DNA of 64,000 nucleotides from JAIPEI01 sp964443135 (GTDB lineage Bacteria > Desulfobacterota > DSM-4660 > Desulfatiglandales > HGW-15): NCBI GenBank assembly GCA_964443135.1, contig CAYUBQ010000012.1, positions 1 to 64,000 of the forward strand. Direction: 5' to 3'. A model generated the notes under the pieces. The model saw nothing but the letters and a program-made list of their open reading frames with translations, searched no databases and was not told the origin of the DNA. Positions 45,843-55,370 of this stretch are shown here, one piece after another. The position numbers and the translations under genes were made by a program. Positions within the stretch are counted from its first letter, which is position 1. Each line of letters starts with the position of its first letter.

Positions 45843-46826
45843 TCACCAGACCCGGTCCCAGATCTCCCGGTACCAGGCGATGGTCTCCTTCAACCCCTCC
45901 TCCAGGGAGATCCGGGGTTCCCACCCCAGGAGGGTCCTGGCCTTGGAGATGTCGAGACAGGTCTTCTGCAGCACCCCGGTGGGCTCCATCAGGATCTCCG
46001 GCTCCATCTCCTTCCCGGTGAAAATGGCCGTGATCAGCTTCACCATCTCCTTCACCGAGATGGGTTCGCCTCCTCCGAAGTTGAAGGCCTCCCCGGAGAC
46101 CCGGTCGATCCGCTGGGCCAGGGACATGTACGCCCAGGCCATGTCGCGCACATGCATGAAGTCCCATGTGGGGGTTCCGTCGCACCGGGAGATCCGAGCC
46201 CGCTCGCCGTTCATCAGGTACTTCACGGTGATGGGGATCAGGCGGCTGAACTGGGTGTCGCCGGGACCGTAGGTCTGCATGAAGCGACACGCGGCCGCCT
46301 GGATGCCGTAGATGTTCGCGTAGTATCGAACGGCGATGTCCCCGGCCGCCTTGGTGGCGGAGTAGACGTTGTCGCCGACGTTCGGCGGGGTGTCCTCCGG
46401 GATGAGGTCTTCGGAGAAACAGGTCCCGTAGTACCCCCCCGTGGAGGCGAAGATCAGGGAGGGCCGCTCCTTTGTCGTCCTGACCGCCTCGAGGACGTGA
46501 AACGTCCCCATGCCGTTGGCCACCATGGTCTCGTAGGGAATGTCGTTGCTCTTCGGCTTGATCGGCTGGGCCGCCAGGTGAAACAGGATTTCGATGTCGT
46601 ACCGGGAGATGACGGTCTTCAGGAACTCCAGGTCGTTGACGTCGCCCTGAAAGAACTGGACCTTGTCGACGAGGTCCTTGAAGACGAGATAGGACATCCG
46701 GGGGAGGCAACGGTCGTAGACGAACACGCGCGCCCCCTCCTTCAGCAGGGCTTCACACAGGTGGGATCCGCCGAAACCGGCTCCGCCGGTGACGAGACAT
46801 CGCCGCTTCTTCCAGAAATCGCTCAT
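45843..46826 (-). CDS. NAD-dependent epimerase/dehydratase (extended SDR)
   Basis: A 327-residue nucleotide-sugar SDR. The NAD-binding motif reads TGGAGFGGSH, with the usual Ile of GFIG changed to Gly. Asp in VYDR follows, and the catalytic YSATK is present. Later features are YGPGDTQFSRL and FMHVRDMAWAY. I chose the ATG at 46826 with GGAGAGGAGC upstream; an ATG six codons earlier overlaps the upstream stop (ATGA) and is also possible. It should make a dehydrated or epimerised UDP/GDP/CDP-sugar with the next gene. Confidence 0.85.
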   Translation of the reverse strand: MSDFWKKRRCLVTGGAGFGGSHLCEALLKEGARVFVYDRCLPRMSYLVFKDLVDKVQFFQGDVNDLEFLKTVISRYDIEILFHLAAQPIKPKSNDIPYETMVANGMGTFHVLEAVRTTKERPSLIFASTGGYYGTCFSEDLIPEDTPPNVGDNVYSATKAAGDIAVRYYANIYGIQAAACRFMQTYGPGDTQFSRLIPITVKYLMNGERARISRCDGTPTWDFMHVRDMAWAYMSLAQRIDRVSGEAFNFGGGEPISVKEMVKLITAIFTGKEMEPEILMEPTGVLQKTCLDISKARTLLGWEPRISLEEGLKETIAWYREIWDRVW

Positions 46827-46840
46827 GCTCCTCTCCTGCG

Positions 46841-47962
46841 TCATGCCGCACCCTGCTGGACCTGGAGCGGTTCTATGACCACATCCGGCACGGTCCCGTG
46901 ATTCCGAAAGTAGTCCCGGTAGAACAAAGCCGTCCGCTCCAATCCCTCATCGAAGCTGATCTCGGGGACGAACCCGACCGCATCCTGGATCTTCTCACCG
47001 CTCAGGTTCTGCTTCTCGATGACCACGTGCTTGGCGTCGCCCATGACGATCCGGGCGCCCTGCCCCATGATGCTGTCGGCGAGGTCGCAGTCGTATCGGT
47101 CCTCGATCTCGCAGATCTTTCGGACGATGTCCTGGATCATGGCGGGCGTGGACGCGAACCTGCAGCCCGGCATGTTGTAGATCTCCCCGTGGCATCGCTT
47201 CTCCCTGGCCAGGAGAAGCATGGCCCGGACCGCATCGTCGATGTAGAGGTAGTCCCTCCAGTGCTCCAGCGAGTGAAAGTAAAGCTCGGGGGGCGTTCCG
47301 TGCTTGTAGATGTTCTGCATCGACTTGGGGACCAGCCGGAAATCGATGTTGAAATCGTAGGGACCGATCAGGTTACACAGCCTCACGATGATCACATTGA
47401 CGCCGAACACCTCGGCGTAGGACCTTCCCAGCACGTCCGCGGCCATTTTCGCGGCATCGTAAAGCCCGATGGCCCTCAGCGGTGTTTCGTCTTCCTTGTA
47501 GGGGAGCTCGTGCGCCTCCCCGTACACCTTGTCCGTCGAAGAAAACAGGACGGAATAGACCTTGTTGCTGGACTTCCTCACGGCCTCGAGGACGTGGACA
47601 AAACCCATGGTGTTGGCGAGGATGGTTCCGTAGGGGATGTTCATCGCCTTTTCGACCACCGTGGCCGCTGCGGCAAAGTGGAAGATCACGCTGCATCGGG
47701 TGTCCGTGATCACGCTCTCGAGCACGTCTTTTTCCGTGATGTCCGCCTCGACGATGTGGACCCGGTCCCGCAGGCCTTTCATGTTGATCAGGCAAGGCCG
47801 CTCCTCGCTCGTGTCGATGTCCAGGGCGTAGACCGTCGCCCCGCTCTTGACCAGAAACTCGACGACATGCCCTCCGACGAAGCCGAAGGCGCCGGTGACC
47901 AGACAGGATTTGTCTTTGTAGAACATCATCAGGTTGTGCACGGTCTCTGACAGGGAATCCAT
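46841..47962 (-). CDS. NAD-dependent sugar-nucleotide dehydratase/epimerase (extended SDR)
   Basis: A 373-residue SDR: CLVTGAFGFVGGHVVEFL binds NAD, YALDIDTSEE follows, and the catalytic site has SSTDKVYG and YDAAK. The pattern resembles CDP-glucose 4,6-dehydratase relatives; the exact sugar is unknown. The ATG at 47962 follows GAGGAGGTGG. It should supply a deoxy-sugar precursor for the EPS. Confidence 0.83.
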   Translation of the reverse strand: MDSLSETVHNLMMFYKDKSCLVTGAFGFVGGHVVEFLVKSGATVYALDIDTSEERPCLINMKGLRDRVHIVEADITEKDVLESVITDTRCSVIFHFAAAATVVEKAMNIPYGTILANTMGFVHVLEAVRKSSNKVYSVLFSSTDKVYGEAHELPYKEDETPLRAIGLYDAAKMAADVLGRSYAEVFGVNVIIVRLCNLIGPYDFNIDFRLVPKSMQNIYKHGTPPELYFHSLEHWRDYLYIDDAVRAMLLLAREKRCHGEIYNMPGCRFASTPAMIQDIVRKICEIEDRYDCDLADSIMGQGARIVMGDAKHVVIEKQNLSGEKIQDAVGFVPEISFDEGLERTALFYRDYFRNHGTVPDVVIEPLQVQQGAA

Positions 47963-48032
47963 GGAACCACCTCCTCTGGAAAAAGGTCCGGGTTGGGTTG
48001 CGACCATCAACGGGCTTGCTGTCCGGCGGGAT

Positions 48033-49112
48033 TCAAACGGCCTTGCCGAGGGCGGCACCGGAAGGGGGCGCGGCCGGGTGAAGCAGGGATCTGCACCGTC
48101 GAAGGGCATCGGACAGTCCGGTGACCTCCGCCTCGAACTCCGCCTTGGAGATGTGTTGACCGTCCAGGAAGCGCTTCAGGACCAGCGGGTTCGAGCCCGG
48201 GCCGTTGCCGCCCGCCTCGCACGTCACGGCGCTGTCGATCCCGGCCTCCCGGAGAAAGGGGAGCTGCTCCTCGCTCCAGCTTCCGCCGGGGTAGCAGAAG
48301 TGGGTCAGCCTGCGGCCGACCAGGGGCTCCAGATAGGCCCGGTTCTCCCGGATCTCGCGCAATGCGGAACCCCGGTCCGAAGGCCATCGGTGGCGGTGGG
48401 TGTGGAGCTGAATGTCCCCTCCCCGGGCCGCGGTCTCCTCGATCTCGGACCCCCCCATGAGGTGAAATCGACGGCTCGCCACGATCTCCTCCCACGACAC
48501 GCCCAGGATCCCCGCGAGGTCTCGGGCCACGATCCGCTGCTCGGAAGGCGTGCGCGTACGCAACAGGCGATCCGCCAGCTGTTCGAACCGGCCCCGGGAC
48601 CCCGCCGGCACCGGGGGCGTCTCCCCGCAGCAGGCGGACAGGTAAGCCACGGCCTCTTCCCTTCCGGTTCCGGCAAAATACATGTAGCTCAGAAGAACCG
48701 GGTAAACCGGCTCCTGGGTTTCACTGAAATCGGAGTAGACATAGATGGTGTAGGGGATTCCGTGTCGATTCAGGATGGGAAGGGCGTATCTGTAGGTGCC
48801 GTACCAGCCGTCATCAAATGTGAACACCACCGACTTGGGAATCACGTGTCCTGCAGACAGCTGCCGGACGGCCTGCCGCAGTGTCAGGATGTGGTATCCC
48901 TCTTCGATCAGGTAGTGGATCCTCTCCTCGAGCGTTTCGGGATGCATGAAGAGCTCCGGCCGGAATCCCGGCTCGTCTCCCGTCGAAAAGTTGTGGTAGC
49001 ACAGGATCTTCAAACCCGATTGGGTCGACTCGGCGAGCGCCCGATCCAGCTTCAGCCGGGTCGCCGCCCGGTAGAGGGCGCGCTTTACGCTGAGGCGGTC
49101 GACACCGTACAT
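48033..49112 (-). CDS. Polysaccharide deacetylase family protein (CE4-like)
   Basis: A 359-residue CE4-like protein: GLKILCYHNFSTGDEPGF, the metal site VVFTFDDGWYGTYRYAL, a His pair LHTHRHRWPSDRG and THFCYPGGSWSEEQL. An insert of about 100 residues separates the two halves. It begins 2 nt before the end of the unknown gene at 49115. The chosen ATG at 49112 gives a compact start; a GTG two codons upstream is possible. Confidence 0.83.
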   Translation of the reverse strand: MYGVDRLSVKRALYRAATRLKLDRALAESTQSGLKILCYHNFSTGDEPGFRPELFMHPETLEERIHYLIEEGYHILTLRQAVRQLSAGHVIPKSVVFTFDDGWYGTYRYALPILNRHGIPYTIYVYSDFSETQEPVYPVLLSYMYFAGTGREEAVAYLSACCGETPPVPAGSRGRFEQLADRLLRTRTPSEQRIVARDLAGILGVSWEEIVASRRFHLMGGSEIEETAARGGDIQLHTHRHRWPSDRGSALREIRENRAYLEPLVGRRLTHFCYPGGSWSEEQLPFLREAGIDSAVTCEAGGNGPGSNPLVLKRFLDGQHISKAEFEAEVTGLSDALRRCRSLLHPAAPPSGAALGKAV

Positions 49113-49114
49113 GG

Positions 49115-50044
49115 TCACGACCGCCCCGTCCCCGCTCGGTCCGGGACCTGGGTTTTCGCCCACCTGCTCAGGCTGGATCTCGGCCAGACCCACAGGTAGC
49201 AGGTCGGCCGGTACCGGCCGGACTCGTAGAGTCGTCTTCGGGACTTCGACTTCAGGGTCGCGTCGGCGACGTCCTCCTCCGAGCTTCCGACCCGGAACAG
49301 CCGAGCCCCGTGATCGAGCGGGTACCGCCGCAGGTAGGCCAGGTGGGGGCTGATGCCTTCCAGGGCCGGGTCGTTGTACCAGCTGCTGCTGAACAGGCCC
49401 TTGATACGCGGCGTGCGCGAGATGAGCTCGGAGGCGGCCAGGAAGCACTGCCTTCTCCCGGAGGGATTGAAGTCGCTCAGGTAGCGCAAATCCACGTGGG
49501 TCTGGAAGTAGGGCTTGTGACGGCCGGCCAGCGCCATGAAACCCACGCGCACGGCCTGCTTCAGGTCGCCGCGGAAGATCAGCTTTTTTTCCAGGCCCAG
49601 CCTCTCCAGCAGGTGGCAGACCGCCGGCACCATCTTCAGTCGGCAGACCGCCAGATCCTTCAGAAAGAAATCGTTCTCAAAGGAGAACGAGTCCGCGCTC
49701 TTCACCTCGAGATCGGAAAGCAGTCGCTGACACCACCGCTCCCACTCCGCAGAGATGCGTCCGGGCAAGGTTCGAAGCTCATCGCTGTCGGCGGTCCGGG
49801 ACATGGTCTTCACCAGCAGCTGCTTGTTGAAGGCATGGTATGTGTCCGCGCTGTAGCGATCCCTGATCTCGGCGAGTGCGGTACGAACCGGCGCCGGGAT
49901 CCTCGAGTAGGGGGTGATGGAATGCCGGGAGGGGAGCTGCTCGTGGACGATGCGCCATTCGTATCGACCGTCCAGTCCTTGCAGACGCGGATCGGCCTCG
50001 ATCCTCTTCTCCGCCCGTGCGATGCGGTCTCTCAGCTCCGCCAC
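49115..50044 (-). CDS. Protein of unknown function in EPS operon
   Basis: A 309-residue soluble protein. I recognise no domain. Visible features: an Arg/Glu-rich start, QTHVDLRYLSDFNPSGRR, LFSSSWYNDPALEGISPHLA near the middle and a basic C-terminus. It has no signal peptide or membrane segment. It sits between a deacetylase (2 nt) and a pyruvyl transferase (25 nt), so it is transcribed with them. Confidence 0.6.
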   Translation of the reverse strand: MAELRDRIARAEKRIEADPRLQGLDGRYEWRIVHEQLPSRHSITPYSRIPAPVRTALAEIRDRYSADTYHAFNKQLLVKTMSRTADSDELRTLPGRISAEWERWCQRLLSDLEVKSADSFSFENDFFLKDLAVCRLKMVPAVCHLLERLGLEKKLIFRGDLKQAVRVGFMALAGRHKPYFQTHVDLRYLSDFNPSGRRQCFLAASELISRTPRIKGLFSSSWYNDPALEGISPHLAYLRRYPLDHGARLFRVGSSEEDVADATLKSKSRRRLYESGRYRPTCYLWVWPRSSLSRWAKTQVPDRAGTGRS

Positions 50045-50069
50045 GCCGTACCGGCTCCTGAACCCACCT

Positions 50070-51302
50070 CTACACCAGGGTCCCCACCAGCTCTCCGTTC
50101 CTGGAGGCCAGCTCGCGCACGTGCGGCAGCCTGGAACGGATTCGATCCCGATACCGATCCTGGTGCTCTTGAAGGTTTTCGATCATTCGAAACAACCGGT
50201 CCGCCGAGAAATCACCGGCCTCCAGGACACAGACCTCCTCGTCCAGGAGCTCGCCCATGATGCCGGATGCCTTGATGCTGTAAGCGAGCGCGAGGGTGGG
50301 GATACCTTGGGAAACAGCCGCAATGGTGGCGTGCGTTCTGGCCCCCACAAACAGGCCGCAGGTCCCGATCAACGCCTTCAGCTCGTCACAGCGATAGTCC
50401 CCCTCCACGAGGTCCACGCGGTCCCGGCAGGAGACCTTCCGGGCGATCTGTCGGCCGATCGCCCGATCGTCGTTCTCCTCATCCCTGCGATTGCTCACGT
50501 GGGGGACGAACAGGAACCGGACGTCCCGGTACCGCTCAGCCAGGCGATCCAGGACGCCGGCCATCCCGTCCACGAACCCCCCGTGATCGGAGCCCCCCCA
50601 GCGCGTCACGGTGCGGCTCACGGAAAAGCCGATCCTCGGCTCCCCCCCTCCATCGATCCCCTCCTCGCCGAGGATCTCCTTCGTACGACCCGGCCCGCAG
50701 GGGCGAAGCAGAAACGCCGGGTCCGCAGTCCGGTGGAAGGGGGCCCGGATGTCCAGCTCCCTCAGGTAGTCGTAGCTGATCTTCTCCCGGACCGTGATCA
50801 GCCCGGTCCGGTCGAGGAGTCTCCGGCAGAAGGACTCGAGCCCCCGATCGGGGTATCTCGAGATGGACTGGGCAAACACGTAGACCGGCTTCCCGAGGGC
50901 CGAGGCCACGGCCACGGGGAAGAAGTAGTGCTTCACCGCGGCCTCACCGTAATCGGCCAGGACGTCCCCGCCGCTCACCACGACGAGATCCGCCCGGCTC
51001 ACCGCATCGAAAAACCGCTGCGGCGCACGGAGGCCCTTGTCGGTCCGAAACTTCAGGGTCCCGTTCAGGAAGAGCCAGAACCGGTTCCGCCGCGAAAACT
51101 CCCCCGTGTTGAACGGGTGCAGCACGAAGTCGCACGGGATGCCGTTCTGCACGAATCGCTCACGATCGTAGTCGGGGTCCCAGGAGAACACCTTGAACCG
51201 TGCGTCCGGCATCTGCTGCTTCAGCATCTCCGTCGTGGTCACGATCAGGGCCTGGCAGCCTCTGTTTTCGAATGTGTCATGGCCGACAATCAAGATGTTC
51301 AT
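50070..51302 (-). CDS. Polysaccharide pyruvyl transferase family protein
   Basis: A 410-residue GT-B-like protein: ILIVGHDTFENRGCQALI at the N-terminus, VVSGGDVLADYGE, FAQSISRYP, SVSRTVTRWGG, and the C-terminal VGARTHATIAAVSQGIPTLA. This set identifies the pyruvyl transferase family (WcaK/CsaB type), which forms ketal pyruvate on EPS sugars from phosphoenolpyruvate. Pyruvylation would add negative charge alongside the sulfate groups. Confidence 0.88.
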   Translation of the reverse strand: MNILIVGHDTFENRGCQALIVTTTEMLKQQMPDARFKVFSWDPDYDRERFVQNGIPCDFVLHPFNTGEFSRRNRFWLFLNGTLKFRTDKGLRAPQRFFDAVSRADLVVVSGGDVLADYGEAAVKHYFFPVAVASALGKPVYVFAQSISRYPDRGLESFCRRLLDRTGLITVREKISYDYLRELDIRAPFHRTADPAFLLRPCGPGRTKEILGEEGIDGGGEPRIGFSVSRTVTRWGGSDHGGFVDGMAGVLDRLAERYRDVRFLFVPHVSNRRDEENDDRAIGRQIARKVSCRDRVDLVEGDYRCDELKALIGTCGLFVGARTHATIAAVSQGIPTLALAYSIKASGIMGELLDEEVCVLEAGDFSADRLFRMIENLQEHQDRYRDRIRSRLPHVRELASRNGELVGTLV

Positions 51303-51333
51303 TCGATCTCCCCGCCCGGACTCTCCGGATGCG

Positions 51334-53196
51334 TCAGGATGGCTGCCTGAAAAGGCGATTCCACAGTGACAAGGTGAGCAATGAGAGAATTTTCATCTGG
51401 TTATGGGATGTTCCCGACAAATGGCTGTCAATCATCCGGTCCACTTCACACCTGACAAAAAACTCTTCGATCAATGGACATCCTTTGATGTGATCCACAA
51501 CGTACTCTCTTGATCCGGACCTTATTGCTTCAGCTGATCGAATATAGTTGTCATTCATCTTTTTCCACTTCCTGCCCACCGTTGCCTGGATCAACGGGTT
51601 TCGATTCCACTTTTCCCATCTCCATTGTAGTCCTTTGCGACACCACGAAGCATTGATAGGGAGCCTGGTTTCATTGTAAGGAATCCTGGCCAATTCAGGC
51701 ATATATTTGACCATAACATTGGAATACAATTTCTGGTTTATGAGAAGATTTGCAGGTATATGCAAAATATAATCAACAAACTCGTTATCAACAAAAGGTG
51801 CAATCACGTTCTTATGATCAAAGACATACAAATTGAAATTTGTGTACCGCCTTTGTCGTTCGTGCATACTATAATATCTTGACCTGAAATACTGGTTTTT
51901 CGTTTTGCAGTTTCTATATCTCGACCACAAGGCCTTTCTAGCGCTGGACTTTGTTTCTTCCTGGTACTCGGGCCTCACATATCTCACGATGTCTTCAGCA
52001 TTCATGATGTCACAGTGGACGCCGTACTGCCGCTCGAAGACCTCCTCATCCGGCCGGCCCTCCAACACGCCGAGGGAGTATATCCAGGTCCCCGAACCCG
52101 CTACGATATCGCCGAAAAAGCCGGTCATGACGCTGTCGATGTCCTCGCTTTCGATGACATCGAAGGTCGTCAACATGTGGGCGTTCAGGCAGTTCACCGT
52201 GCCTTCCAACATCCAGACGAACCTTTCGGCAAATCGGCTCAAGTAGTCCGGCGCAATGGGAACATTGTAATGTTTCAGCCCGCACTTCCGGGCGATCTTT
52301 CTTCCGTACACCACGTCCAGAGCGTGGTCGTGACCGTACGATAGCGCGACCACCCCGTCCCGCCCTTTCGCCCGGGACAACATCCCGGACAGGATCCTGC
52401 TGTCATACCCGCCGCTGACCGGGACCAGCACCCGGCCGGAACCGGCCGTCTGGCGCTTCAGGGCCGTTTCCAAGTGGGAGAAGAACCCCTCCTCGTACTG
52501 CGGTTCCGTCTGCACGGGATCCGCGTCGCTGTGAAAGGAGTAGTCCCAGTAGCGCCGGATGCTCGGCCCGCCCCCGGGACGCAGGGTCGCCACCGAGGCC
52601 GGGGGCAGCAGTCGGACCTGTTTGAAAAGCGTCCGCTCGCCCGTGCTGTACCCCAGCGACAGGAAATCGCCCAGGGCCGAAACATCCACATCCCTTCGAA
52701 ACCCCCGGTCGGCGAGGAAGGCCTTGTACTGGGAACCGAACCCGCACCAACCCGGGGCCGTCCGGTAGTACAGGGGACAGAAACCGAAGCGGTCGTTCAC
52801 CAGGGTCATCTCTTTTTTCTTCTTGTGCCACATCGCCGCCACGAAGCGGCCGTTGAACCGATCGAGGGTGTCCGCGCCGAGGCGTCGCCACAGCCGTGCG
52901 AGGATTTCCGATGGAGGGGTCCCATCCGCCTGCCCGCCACGCCGGGTCAGGCCGCTCAGCTCGTCCCGATTCCAGAGATACCCCCAAAACGCGACCGCCA
53001 CGTCGTTGTCTTCATAGAGACTGGACACCCCGCGACCTGTCGTCCCATCGACGGCGCGCATGGCTGCGCCGTCGCCCACGAACAGGCCCGTGTCATCGTC
53101 GGGGTGAGCGCCGATCACCCCGGACATCTGACCGATCCGGTTTTTCAGTTCCCGGCGGCTGCTTTCAGAAGCTATGATGCCGAAGAGGCCGTGCAT
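51334..53196 (-). CDS. Asparagine synthase-related protein lacking glutaminase Cys (His at position 2)
   Basis: A 620-residue AsnB-like protein. The N-terminal domain is recognisable (MHGLFGIIASESS) but the nucleophile Cys 2 is His, so glutamine hydrolysis should not work. The synthetase half keeps the PP-loop PVSGGYDSRIL but not the usual GDGGDE; in its place is MTGFFGDIVAGSG. The C-terminal third (51360-51950) is A+T-rich (23 of 60 at 51841). The start ATG has a weak ribosome site. It may use free ammonia or an amine, or adenylate a carboxylate. Confidence 0.8.
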   Translation of the reverse strand: MHGLFGIIASESSRRELKNRIGQMSGVIGAHPDDDTGLFVGDGAAMRAVDGTTGRGVSSLYEDNDVAVAFWGYLWNRDELSGLTRRGGQADGTPPSEILARLWRRLGADTLDRFNGRFVAAMWHKKKKEMTLVNDRFGFCPLYYRTAPGWCGFGSQYKAFLADRGFRRDVDVSALGDFLSLGYSTGERTLFKQVRLLPPASVATLRPGGGPSIRRYWDYSFHSDADPVQTEPQYEEGFFSHLETALKRQTAGSGRVLVPVSGGYDSRILSGMLSRAKGRDGVVALSYGHDHALDVVYGRKIARKCGLKHYNVPIAPDYLSRFAERFVWMLEGTVNCLNAHMLTTFDVIESEDIDSVMTGFFGDIVAGSGTWIYSLGVLEGRPDEEVFERQYGVHCDIMNAEDIVRYVRPEYQEETKSSARKALWSRYRNCKTKNQYFRSRYYSMHERQRRYTNFNLYVFDHKNVIAPFVDNEFVDYILHIPANLLINQKLYSNVMVKYMPELARIPYNETRLPINASWCRKGLQWRWEKWNRNPLIQATVGRKWKKMNDNYIRSAEAIRSGSREYVVDHIKGCPLIEEFFVRCEVDRMIDSHLSGTSHNQMKILSLLTLSLWNRLFRQPS

Positions 53197-53243
53197 GATT
53201 TCTGTGTCGTACCGCGTGGGCTCCAACAGGGGGGTCCTCGATG

Positions 53244-54734
53244 TCAGGCGTTCACGGCTCTCACAATCCACAGGTTGCGGAGCTTCTTCTTCCACTTTTC
53301 CACCTCCGACGAGATGGAGGATATGGGCAGCAGCATGAACTGCCCTGCATACAGGAGGATCCCGCTTGCCACGGCCAGGACCAGGTACAGAGGGGCATTG
53401 CTGTCCCGAATCGAGCCCAGAAAGAGCAGATCCTCCAGGTACAGCCCGACCGCCATGACGAGAGAGAAGCCGAGCCCGGGCGCCGCGGACCGGACCACCT
53501 GCCAGAGGCTGGCGCCGATCAGCCTGCACGCGAAGAAAACGATTCGACAGGTGGCGTAAGCGGTCCTGATCAACACCACAACGGCCACATACTCGATTCC
53601 GTTTTCGGTGAACAAGAGACATCCGACCGTGAGCAAGATCAGGGACTGAACAAAAATGAAAAACTCTTTCCCAAGACGGTTTTGTGCCTCGATCACGGAT
53701 CCGGCCACGTTTCCGACACACCGGGCAATACCCATCAGCATCAGGATCTTGATGATCGGGACGCTTCCCATCCATTTCTCGCCATAAACGACGTAGATGA
53801 ACGGGTCGGCAATCCACCACAGACCGACGAATACAGGTGCAGCGTAGAGAACAATCAGCTTGATTGAGGAATAGAACATGTACCTGGACAGATCGTGGTT
53901 TTCCTGCTCTTTGGAAAAGGCCCTGAACAGCACACTGTACGTGGATCGGCTCACGATCTGCTTCGGCATGTCACTCAGGCTGTAGCCCTTGTTGTACAAG
54001 CCCAGCGGTGAAGCCCCGAGGATCTTGCTGACGAACAGGTTGTCGATCTGCTGCCCGAAGTGATCCAGCAGGCTGTTTGCCGTGACCTTGAACCCATAGG
54101 TCCCCAGACGCTTGCCCGTGCGCGCTTCGAATGCGATGGCCGGCCGCCAGTCCGTCAGCTCGAAGAGGACCAGGATCAGCAGAATGCTGTGGAACAGCCC
54201 GCCGAAGATCAGGCTCCACACCCCGAACCCCTGGATCGCCAGAAACACCGTGAACAGGCCGGCCATCACCTGGGTGGCGATGCGCGCCGTCGAGATCTCT
54301 CGAAACCGCATCTCCCTCTGGAGCTTCGCGTTCTGGACCGTGGCCAGAGGCCTCCACAAGAAGCTCAGCGCGGACACCCGGAGCAGCGGGGCGTACAGGT
54401 CGTTTTCGAAAAAGCGCGAGAACTCCGGGGCGATGACCCAGAACAGGCCGAACAGGGCCAGGCCGATGATGAGCTGAAACGTGAACACGATGCTGTAGTA
54501 GTGCTCCTCGAGGTCCTTGATCTGGACCAGGGCCTGCCCCATGCCCGCGCCGGAGAAGTACCCCGCCAGTCCCGTGAAGATCTGGATGGTGACGAGCATG
54601 CCGAAATCCGACGGCACGAGGATTCGCGCCAGGGCGATGTTGAACAGAAACTGAATCATCCTCCCGCCGACGGTCCCGGTGAACAGCCACTTGGTCCCGT
54701 GCCTGATGCGCCGGCCCAGCTCCGTGGATCCCAC
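53244..54734 (-). CDS. Oligosaccharide flippase (Wzx-like, PST family)
   Basis: A 496-residue inner-membrane protein with about 12-14 membrane segments and the family start TKWLFTGTVGGRMIQFLFN. LGLYNKGYSLSDMPKQIVSR is a well-conserved flippase motif. It should flip the lipid-linked EPS repeat to the periplasm, where the polymerase at 36468 acts. The stop is 12 nt before the next gene's start. Confidence 0.9.
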   Translation of the reverse strand: MGSTELGRRIRHGTKWLFTGTVGGRMIQFLFNIALARILVPSDFGMLVTIQIFTGLAGYFSGAGMGQALVQIKDLEEHYYSIVFTFQLIIGLALFGLFWVIAPEFSRFFENDLYAPLLRVSALSFLWRPLATVQNAKLQREMRFREISTARIATQVMAGLFTVFLAIQGFGVWSLIFGGLFHSILLILVLFELTDWRPAIAFEARTGKRLGTYGFKVTANSLLDHFGQQIDNLFVSKILGASPLGLYNKGYSLSDMPKQIVSRSTYSVLFRAFSKEQENHDLSRYMFYSSIKLIVLYAAPVFVGLWWIADPFIYVVYGEKWMGSVPIIKILMLMGIARCVGNVAGSVIEAQNRLGKEFFIFVQSLILLTVGCLLFTENGIEYVAVVVLIRTAYATCRIVFFACRLIGASLWQVVRSAAPGLGFSLVMAVGLYLEDLLFLGSIRDSNAPLYLVLAVASGILLYAGQFMLLPISSISSEVEKWKKKLRNLWIVRAVNA

Positions 54735-54746
54735 GCCCGTGTTCCC

Positions 54747-55370
54747 CTACCCGCCCAGCTTCGCGACCATCTCTTTGAGGTAGGCCGAGTCCGGGTTGTG
54801 CTTCAGCCCCAGCGACCCGACCTGCAGCGCTTTTCCGGTCTTGCCGTGGGTCATGTAGTAGCCGATCAGGTATCGGTAGGCCGGCACGTAGGTCTTGTTC
54901 AGCTTGATCGCCCGGCCAAAGTGCACGGCGGCCTCGGCGCCCTTCCCCTGAAGGATCTTCACCAGGCCCATCTTGGTGTGGATCTCCGGCAGCAGGATGA
55001 ACTTCGGGCTGGAGTGCTTGATCACGTACCCGAACTCGCTCGCCGCACGCCCGAGCAAATGCTTCCGGTCCCCCATCCCCCGCTCCATGCGGCTCAGCGC
55101 CACCAGACCGAAGCAGTAGTGGTGTAAGTGGACAAAATCCCTGCCCCGCTCGCCCTTGCTCTTGAAAATCCGGTTCCACTTCTCCCGATCCCGCTCGAAC
55201 CGCTCCCGGTTCTTGGCCGACCAGCAGGGGCAGTAGTCCGGCAGATACTGGAACTCGTAATCGTAGGGGTGGTCGGGACCCCCGTTCAGCTTGAGATACC
55301 GTTCCATGTCCGCTCCGGCCCAGGAGGGCAGCAGGACGAGAACGAAACAAATCCACAGGATCCTATGCAT
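54747..55370 (-). CDS. Secreted TPR-like protein
   Basis: A 207-residue protein with a signal peptide (ILWICFVLVLLPSWAGA). A Cys-containing region (DYCPCWSAKNRE) precedes two to three TPR-like helical hairpins near the C-terminus. It lies between the flippase and an AsnB-like gene, overlapping the latter by 8 nt. The ATG at 55370 follows GAGGAGAGAAGCC. A periplasmic scaffold role is likely; no enzymatic motif is seen. Confidence 0.7.
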   Translation of the reverse strand: MHRILWICFVLVLLPSWAGADMERYLKLNGGPDHPYDYEFQYLPDYCPCWSAKNRERFERDREKWNRIFKSKGERGRDFVHLHHYCFGLVALSRMERGMGDRKHLLGRAASEFGYVIKHSSPKFILLPEIHTKMGLVKILQGKGAEAAVHFGRAIKLNKTYVPAYRYLIGYYMTHGKTGKALQVGSLGLKHNPDSAYLKEMVAKLGG

